A stretch of 26,116 nt of DNA from Cudoniella acicularis (Eukaryota > Ascomycota > Leotiomycetes > Helotiales > Helotiaceae), in the NCBI GenBank assembly GCA_013054445.1, contig JAAMPI010000776.1:1-26116 (forward strand), read 5' to 3'. The position numbers and the translations under genes were made by a program. A model generated the notes under the pieces. The model searched no databases and was not told where the DNA came from. It worked only from the letters and a program-made list of their open reading frames with translations. This document shows positions 20,000 to 26,116 of the stretch, piece after piece; position 1 is the stretch's first letter, and each line of letters begins with the position of its first letter.

Positions 20000-20304
20000 G
20001 GCTTCCTCCCCTTGAGGCCAAAACATGTACTATGGCCATGATATTCTTGATCTAAGTCGACTGTTAACTAAGGAGAATATGGATATGCTATAGATGGCCC
20101 TTACCTAAGTTGCTCCTCGAAGATGCTCGTCCGTAGACGGGTCTGTGAGATCAACCGATCTACCGACGGTGTACTGAAGATGCTCGGCAGTAGATAGATC
20201 AGTTTTAGGCTAAGCCTCTTCAAGTTTGTCATCACCTTTAGACGACTTTAGCTCGGATGATGGCTGATTCTGGCTACTTGGTGGTGTGCTTTCTGTTAAA
20301 GCCA
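20000..20304 (-). pseudogene. Small unknown gene, N-terminal part
   Basis: From ATG at 20304 the minus frame reads MALTESTPPSSQNQPSSELK, SSKGDDKLEEA, a TAG (expected CAG), then PKTDLSTAEHLQYTVGRSVD and LTDPSTDEHLRGAT. A GTAAGG splice donor near 20107, with TTAACAG about 45 bp on, suggests an intron. A possible second exon reads YHGHSTCFGLKGRKPSHKRV. The N-terminus is Ser/Pro-rich and likely disordered. An upstream in-frame Met extends the open frame to 20392, but MALTES looks the natural start. Only one RIP-type stop is seen, so this gene is far less damaged than its neighbours. No family was recognised. Confidence 0.4.
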
Positions 20305-20651
20305 TTATTAACGCGGAGGATTGGCGGATAACTAGTGTGAAGCTTCCGAAGAAGATTGAAGAATTTGGAGGAGTGAGAAGGCGAATGATCAAATTTGAAG
20401 GGGAATTTGTACTTTTATGTATATTATCATACTAGGGGTCGTATATATCTTCCCTGTAACAAACAGCGCATCGGCTCCTCATTTAACCATCTTATTCGAA
20501 AATAATAGCCAGTGGCTCTAGGCTAGTGTAGGGAAGACCTAAGGGAAGGCTCAAAACTTGCTCCTAGGAGAGTAAGAGTCAATATACTTTTAACGTATAT
20601 TCAAGACGAACTCTCGTGGTCTTTTGCGTCCCCCACGTCCCCGCTTCCCAA

Positions 20652-20683
20652 GCGTCCCTGCGTCCCTGCGTCCCTGCGTCCCT
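20652..20683 (+). repeat. GCGTCCCT tandem repeat, four copies
   Basis: Four perfect 8-bp GCGTCCCT units at 20652, 20660, 20668 and 20676, leading straight into the inverted-repeat arm. A degenerate version (ACGTCCC, GCGTCCCT, ACGTCCCT) precedes the right arm at 14080-14112, so subterminal tandem units are a feature of this element end. Confidence 0.85.
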
Positions 20684-20750
20684 CTTGGATTGCAGATTGG
20701 GTTAGCGTAGACGCCACGCTAGAGAGTGCCACGCATAAAATTTTGTGAGC
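20676..20750. repeat. Right long inverted repeat
   Basis: GCGTCCCTCTTGGATTGCAG...TTAGCGTAGACGC pairs with 18927-18966, and CGCATAAAATTTTGTGAGCG further out pairs with about 18897-18917. Together the arms bracket about 1.85 kb (18895-20750). Also nearly identical to 14105-14172. Not RIPed here: CpA and TpG are retained. Confidence 0.75.
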
Positions 20751-21379
20751 GTAGTTTGGGGGCTATACGTACAAGCCAGTGCTCGATAGGATGCTCTAGG
20801 TCGTATAGCACTATCATCCAGAATCATGTTGTAAACGGGTGGGACTATCTTGATCGCCAATATATCATGCGGTGCGGGCCAGAAAGGGGATAATTGATCT
20901 GAAGATTTAGGAACTCCTAGGTGCTTCCTCCTAACCAATATCAGAACACTACACTTCACGCTCCTGTAAAGCAATACATGTCTTTCCACATCAGTATCAA
21001 CAGCAGGAGTATTCTTTAGGCCTAATTCGTTTTAGGAGACTAGCGCCGTAGACATAAAGCAGGTTTCCTATACTAGTATCTTCGTTAGGAATTATAGGGT
21101 CCCTAGTTTTCGCCACTTGATAACAAAGTGATTTTGATTCTGATCGATAGGAGCCAGATAGATATCTTCGATTGAATAAGACGGTTAAATGAGAAGCCGA
21201 TATATAGTTTGTTGTAGGATAGATATATACGACCCCCTATAAGGGTAGGAATTTCTCTTTAAGTTTGATCATCACTCTTTAAGTAACTTCTAGAGCTTCC
21301 CACTTCTATATATATCTTATCTGTCAAGCATATCAAAGTCCGTCGTTCTCCTCGTTAGCAGTAGCTTATCATTCTAACG
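20751..21379. other. Spacer with direct repeat copy 2 and former promoter
   Basis: 20768-21055 is the second copy of the direct repeat at 19487-19725; the minus frame 20702-20989 runs over it and over the inverted repeat and is not taken as a gene. From 21056 to 21379 no gene is seen; this is the upstream region of the BCS1-like remnant, with a pyrimidine-rich stretch shortly before its ATG. Confidence 0.5.
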
Positions 21380-22010
21380 ATGGCAGTATATAACGAGAAT
21401 GGTTCCCTACCAATTTAACTATTCTCGGATGCTCAGGCCTCAATCCTGGACTTCTTGTTCCCAGGCTTCACCGGCATGTCTACCGCTGTCTAAGGTTATC
21501 TCACCATCGACTTGAACGTCTACGTTCCTCTACTATGTTTCTTTAGGTTGATTGTGTTTGGTTGCGGACGTATTTACAAGTACTTATAGGGATTGCTTGA
21601 GACTTATTATAATAAGAATCCCTTTCTATCTAAATAAGAGAACCCGCTTTCTAATAATAAGTAGCTTTAACTGTTTACCTTCGATACCGCGAGGATGTAT
21701 ATGATATACTTATGTTATAGATATCTTCTTAGAGTCAATCAGGAGAGAATAGAAAAGTCTATAAAGCTATAGTGAGTCAGAGGGAAGAGGCTAAGAGAGT
21801 TGAGCGGTTGGTAAAAAAGTTTGCTATTAAGGTACCGGAGCTAAAATTTAGCCTAGCTAAAATTTTCTCGTTTCTTCTAGAACATAGGAAATCACCGGAG
21901 GAAGCTATTAACAATATAGAGCAACTCATCTCGAAGCCTATTAGAGTAAAGTCGAAGCCACCGAGGATATCCGAGGACGCTAAGCCTGAAGATGCTTAGT
22001 TAGTATAAAT
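21380..22010 (+). pseudogene. BCS1-like AAA protein with its core deleted, RIPed
   Basis: ATG at 21380 opens MAVYNENGSLPI, then LFSDAQASILDFLFPGFTGM, STAV, LTIDLNVYVPLLCFF and GRIYKYL.GLLETYY, the typical N-terminus of fungal BCS1-like AAA proteins with its membrane anchor. The next recognisable part, an open run at 21772-21999, is the family's C-terminus: EEAKRVERLVKKFAIKVPEL, KFSLAKIFSFLLEHRKSPEE and AINNIEQLISKP. The BCS1_N remainder, Walker A and Walker B (some 300 residues) are missing, so the gene carries an internal deletion. The open run begins at a GTG inside a GTGAGT sequence, not at a true start. BCS1 proteins are membrane-bound AAA chaperones. The 5' 200 bp keep CpA and TpG, so RIP damage rises along the gene. 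Confidence 0.75.
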
Positions 22011-24740
22011 CTAGCGAAGTATAAACAGAAACTTTACTAACGATTTATTTAGGTAGGATAAGGAATCTTTAACGACGAAAGTCTTAACCGAGATAGCTCA
22101 AACCTCCTTACCCTTTATACTACCGAGCAGCCCGAATCCGTCACTCTCTAAATGCTTTAATACCTCGAGCGACGCCTAAGAGTTAGTCAAAGCCGTCATA
22201 GACATAGAGATAGCCTCTAGTCGTGCCCCGAACTATACCTGCTCTTATATACCCCCCGAGGATACTTTAGAGGCGACCCTAACCGAGCCCTATTCGCCAG
22301 CTCCCGGTCGTGTGTTTCCGGCAAACTAGCTATTAGTATAGGTCGTAACTACTAAGCACGTCTAACAGTTCTTAGACATTCTCAAGTCTCTCGGTACTTA
22401 ACAGGGGTCTCTACTAAAACCGCTAGACTTAGCTAAGGCAGCTAAAGGTATAAAAACTGATACTCGAGAACAGCCTAAGACAACTCTAGCTTCTAAGCTA
22501 GAATTTAAGACAGTGAATAAAGTATATGTCTCTAATAGAATAACCAAACTCTAGCTGACAATCTATTTAGGTAGGATAAGGAAGCCTCTAAATATAAGAT
22601 TTAGGAACCCTTAACAGCAAAAGTGAATACGCTAGATGACTACGTGTTTGTTATACGCACGCGGATTAGTAAGTAGGGATTACCTTTAAAGATGCTTCTA
22701 TATTAACAAGCTTTTAGATAGGGAGACGAAAGACCCTATCTTCTATATCGATATTAAATCGGAAGACCTCCGAGATGTTTTAAGGGAGGTGTTAAAGGAC
22801 GTCTATAGGATAAGCCTATTAGAAGACAAGCCTAGGGTAAGTCCGATCTCGAACTCGAGGGGATAGACGGCCACTAATCGGGCATAGGTCGAGTAACATC
22901 TCCTATACCACTACCTCCCCGAACTTGAATTATATCAAAGTGCTCTTTATACGGACATAACGCCTAGAAATCACCTCGATTTATTAATCGACTATATAAA
23001 GAAGATCTATACTCCTACGACCGAGCGTCTCCTCTCGCTCTTATAGTATAGTAAGATCACGTAGGATCTATTCTAGGCCCTTTATAAGCCAAATACCCTA
23101 GTTTATACTACTTGTTTCGGTACTAAAAAACCGCGATATGTTATATATAGTTCTTTTAAAGAGAAGATTAATAGGGCGAAAAAGAAGTATTTTAGTATAG
23201 ACTACTAATTTTTCGACTTTAATAGTAAAACATTTAGTAAGGCCTCTATCGAGCTAGTTATTCTAAAATTCCGGGGGCCGAAGCGGATTAACTCCCTACT
23301 AGCTTTCCCTCTTAAGTACTATCTAGACGAGAAACAGGTCAAGTCTGACCTAGTTAAATATAGTCGAAAGTTTGTCCGCCTGATCGGTACTCACCACTAT
23401 CACTGTTAGGGTAAAGCATTTCTGACGTATAGGGGAGAACCGGCAAGGTTTTCCGTCGATAGTCGGGTTATGATCGATACCGATTTTTTCTAGAAAATAA
23501 ATCTAAACTACTCCCGGCTACGTAACGACCTAGCTAGGACGAGGCTAGGGAATAGCCTATCGGTGGTGTACGTAGGCGGGCCGCCGCCGCCGCCCCTAGG
23601 AAGGCTACCGCGCGACCACGTCAAAAACGATAATGTTAAACTAGATGATCTAACGGAGGACGATTTCCTTGTTTACTGTCCGACGGTGCTCGGTTTTAGC
23701 TTTAGAGACAAGCTATAGGGTACGTCTTTTTATTCTTATATTATAATATATATCCGACTAATTTATAATACGTAGCGGAGTTCGCTATTACCGATATCGA
23801 AGACATCAAATGGTCGCCCTCGCCTTATACTTGTCTATCGATACCTAATAAGTAAAGAGATATTATTATAGCTCTCGTCGAGGCTCGCCTTGACCCTAGC
23901 GTAGTATTTAACGACTTTGTCGTAGGAAAGGGAAAGGGTCTTAATATACTTTTATAATAGGGCTTTATACCGTTTCTTTTTACGTAACAGACTAACATAT
24001 AAAAGTGGCCTACTAGGAGTCGGGAAAACCTTTATAGTAGAAGTAATATCTGAGCACCTAAAAAGGCCTTTCTATTTAGTAGGTTTTTCTGTCTTATACC
24101 CTACGAAGTATAAGTCTAATCGACTAGATCTCTATTAGGGAATTACTTTACGATATAATAGAACTCGAAGACCGACTCTCTCGAATCTTTAAGACCGCTA
24201 GCTATTAGAACGCAATTCTTCTTCTAGACGAAGCGGATGTCTTTCTTAAGAGGCGCGCGCTTAATGATTTGACTCGTAACGGCCTTGTCTCTATATTCCT
24301 CCGCAAATTAGAATACTACGAGGGAATACTATTTCTAACGACAAACCGGATAGCGCAGTTCGATAAAGCGATTCTAAGCCGAATCTATCTCCTACTAAGA
24401 TATAAAGACTTGACTTAAGTCGCGAGGAGGCAAGTCTAGAGGAACTTCCTTTCTCGGGCAGCCACTTCTTCCGGAGGTATAGACGTTATAGAAAAGGAGC
24501 TAGAAGAATTAGCTATCTCCCCGTTAAACGGTCGGCAGGTAAGCTACCTTACTAAAACCCTAGCCTTCGTCTTACTAATATCCCTTTTAGATAAAGAATA
24601 TTATACGCGTAGCTTAGGCTTTTACGAGAAAGGAGAGGAGTAAGATAGGACTTCTATACGTAAAGAAGGCTCTAAAGGCGAATAAGAAGTTTTTCCGGGA
24701 GTTTTATAAGAAAGATTATATAGATACTAATTACGGTTAG
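22011..24740 (+). pseudogene. DUF7025-type AAA ATPase, RIPed
   Basis: N-terminal and DUF7025 parts: APNYTCSYIPPEDTLEATL, DDYVFVIRTRISK, IDIKSEDLRDVLREVLKDVY, LYHYLPELELY, TERLLSLL, LVYTTCFGTKKPRYVIY, FRGPKRINSLLAFPLKYYL, KFVRLIGTHHYHC.GKAFLT, YRGEPARFSVDSRVMID, DDFLVYCPTVLGFSFRDK. AAA part: GKGKGLNILL, a likely intron (about 23957-24006, CTAAC branch site), GLLGVGKTFIVEVISEHLKR (Walker A, 24007), ILLLDEADVFLKRR (Walker B, 24215), VSIFLRKLEYYEGILFLTTN (sensor 1), IYLLLRYKDLT, PLNGRQV. A one-base shift lies near 24100 and another frame change near 24620, after which VKKALKANKKFFREFYKKDY ends at TAG 24738-24740. The family is widespread and uncharacterised in fungi. Walker motifs are largely intact, but the frame is broken many times. 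Confidence 0.85.
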
Positions 24741-25111
24741 CCGTGTTCTAATAGGAAGGGTGTTATAGAATTATAAATAGACTTAGGAAAGTCTACTAGA
24801 TTATAAATATAGGTTATCTTTCGTTTTTCTAGACTTTAAGTTTATAATATTTCGGCTAGGGAGGACGTGAGTTGATAAGGAATATATAGGCAGGCGTTAT
24901 GCTATCCTAATCAATTTTCTGCTTTTATAAGACTATAAGCCACGTAGGCGCTATATTGACCCGTACGTGATTCCTAAGGGTTATAGGGGTCTCTCTGCCT
25001 ATTATATATAGGAGCCTTTACCTCCCTAAGTTTGTTTTTAAACGACAGTCCTACCTCTGTCCTAGTTCCTAGCTGACTGCTCTTTAATCACTCTAATAAC
25101 CTACTACGTAA
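24741..25111. other. RIPed spacer before the glycosyltransferase gene
   Basis: No gene was recognised. It should contain the former terminator of the AAA gene and promoter of the GT2 gene. Confidence 0.35.
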
Positions 25112-26116
25112 ATGTCGGCCAACTAACTCATAATAGCTAATCAGCTACTCTTGGCCCCTAGGCCTTAGGAGAAACTTGCCTTTACTATTCTATAGTATAT
25201 AACGGCTAACTTATTATTAAAGGAAGCTTACCCTTCTAGTAGTTTCCGCTATATACGACTCATAGTCTATATTATCGGTTATTAGGCGTTTAACCTGCTC
25301 TCCGACTTCCTCGTTATCCTTAAGACTAAAACGACTACTCAAACTAGTATCTTACCCTTATTATCGTATACTATTCTATTTTTGCTTTTATTTAGGATTA
25401 GAAAGCTCTCCGAGAGGGTTAACGACTCTACTCTGATCCGGTTTATTACGCTGGCTATATAGCGCTATTTTCGACTCTTCGTTAACCTCTACTCCTTCTA
25501 GCGATATAGACTAGCAAGTCTTCCTACGATCAGAACTATAAGCCCGACAGATGTTATAATGATTCTACCTACTGTCTTAGTCTTAGAGTCAGATAATCCC
25601 GACTTTAAAGAGTGTCTTACGACCTGTCTGATTAATAAACCCGCGAGGCTTATTATTATTACCGACACGGATTTTAAGGCTATAGAAGTCGATAAACAGT
25701 TATTTAGTATCCGTAATAAGATCTAAAGAGGCTCGTCTAGCTTTTTAAGTAAACTTAGTCTAACTGATATTTCCGGAGTTAATGTTCGAGTTATATACGC
25801 TAGTATCGCCGACAAACGACGTCAAATAACACATGCTATCTAACATGTCTAGACTCGCCTAGTCATGTTCCTTAATGATCACGTGTTTCTGCCTCCTTCT
25901 TTTCTAGACTCTGTCGTGCCTGTTTTCGAAAATCTACGCGTTAGCTTATACGGGACAAAGAAGGCTGTTCGTCGTAAGCACCCTAAGGCTCACTCGCTCT
26001 AGAGAAGATATTAGGAGTTGTTCTAGAATATTATAGGGGCTCTTTATCTAGAACGACATAACTTCGAGATCCGAGCCACTAACGCTATAGATAGAGGAGT
26101 CTTTATAGTCTCGGGA
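25112..26116 (+). pseudogene. GT2 polysaccharide synthase, Cps1-like, RIPed and cut by the window edge
   Basis: From ATG 25112 one frame runs to the window end with no shift. It begins with membrane segments (YIRLIVYIIGY.AFNLLSDF, ILPLLSYTILFLLLFRI), then RYFRLFVNLYSF.RYRL, and the GT-A domain: SPTDVIMILPTVLVLESDNP, DFKECLTTCLINKPARLIII, VRVIYASIADKRRQITHAI, RLVMFLNDHVFLPPSFLDSV, GTKKAVRRK, GALYLERHNFEIRATNAIDR and GVFIVSG. This is the order of fungal hyaluronan/capsule-synthase-like GT2 proteins (Cps1 type), which build a cell-surface polysaccharide. The DDH metal site reads NDH here, a RIP-type change (TpG to TpA). Some ten TAG/TAA stops interrupt the frame. The catalytic C-terminal half, including QxxRW, lies beyond the window. 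Confidence 0.85.

Noticed and set aside
20702..20989. 95-residue minus-strand frame
   Set aside because: It crosses from the inverted-repeat arm into a separate direct repeat, so it is a composite and not one gene.
1..26116. CRISPR arrays, bacterial operons, telomere repeats, tRNA or rRNA genes
   Set aside because: No regular short repeat-spacer pattern, no TTAGGG tandem array and no tRNA arms were seen; introns and RIP point to a fungus.
1..26116. Starship captain (DUF3435) or DUF3723 gene
   Set aside because: I looked for their motifs in the decoded frames and saw none, so the Starship idea rests only on cargo-like content.

Overview
The window looks like an accessory stretch of a filamentous ascomycete (Pezizomycotina) genome that has been hit hard by repeat-induced point mutation (RIP). 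From about 2.3 kb to the right edge, CpA and TpG are scarce, TpA is everywhere (tag, cta, tat), and CpG is kept. That is the pattern of C-to-T change at CpA on either strand. Long open frames are therefore rare, but old frames can still be read through TAG and TAA codons where CAG, CAA or TGG would be expected. Family names below come from translating these broken frames by eye and comparing them with protein families I know. No search was run.

Layout, left to right. 1-850: degenerate minisatellite of about 155 bp units, not RIPed. 850-1780: no gene recognised. 1787-3300 (-): DUF7924-family gene with a clean 3' half and a RIPed 5' half. 4100-4990 (+): N-lobe part of an SRPK-like protein kinase, running in the same frame into a SANT/Myb-like gene (4985-5400, +). 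5930-7060 (+): aminoglycoside-phosphotransferase-like (APH) gene with an intron. 7430-8260 (-): conserved unknown. 9297-11159 (+): Dcr2-like metallophosphatase with one intron. 11479-13650 (-): TPR-type gene related to Clr5-domain proteins. 14024-14172: palindromic inverted-repeat element. 15140-16430 (+): FAD-dependent amine oxidase-like gene. 16540-17600 (-): unknown. 17655-18600 (-): second copy of the 5' half of the TPR-type gene, again ending at a palindromic element. 18895-20750: pair of long inverted repeats enclosing a little-RIPed segment with a small gene. 21380-24740 (+): BCS1-like N- and C-terminal pieces lacking the AAA core, followed in the same frame by a DUF7025-type AAA ATPase. 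25112-26116 (+): Cps1-like GT2 polysaccharide synthase, cut by the window edge.

Almost everything damaged here is a captured or duplicated cellular gene, not an obvious transposase or reverse transcriptase. A copy of a large cargo-bearing mobile element (Starship-like) or of a multi-gene segmental duplication, inactivated by RIP, would explain this. No DUF3435 captain or element boundary is visible, so this is inference. The genes do not form one pathway. The shared features are signalling (kinase, phosphotransferase, phosphatase), AAA ATPases, and accessory families of fungal genomes. None is expected to make a full-length product, with the possible exception of the short clean frames noted below.
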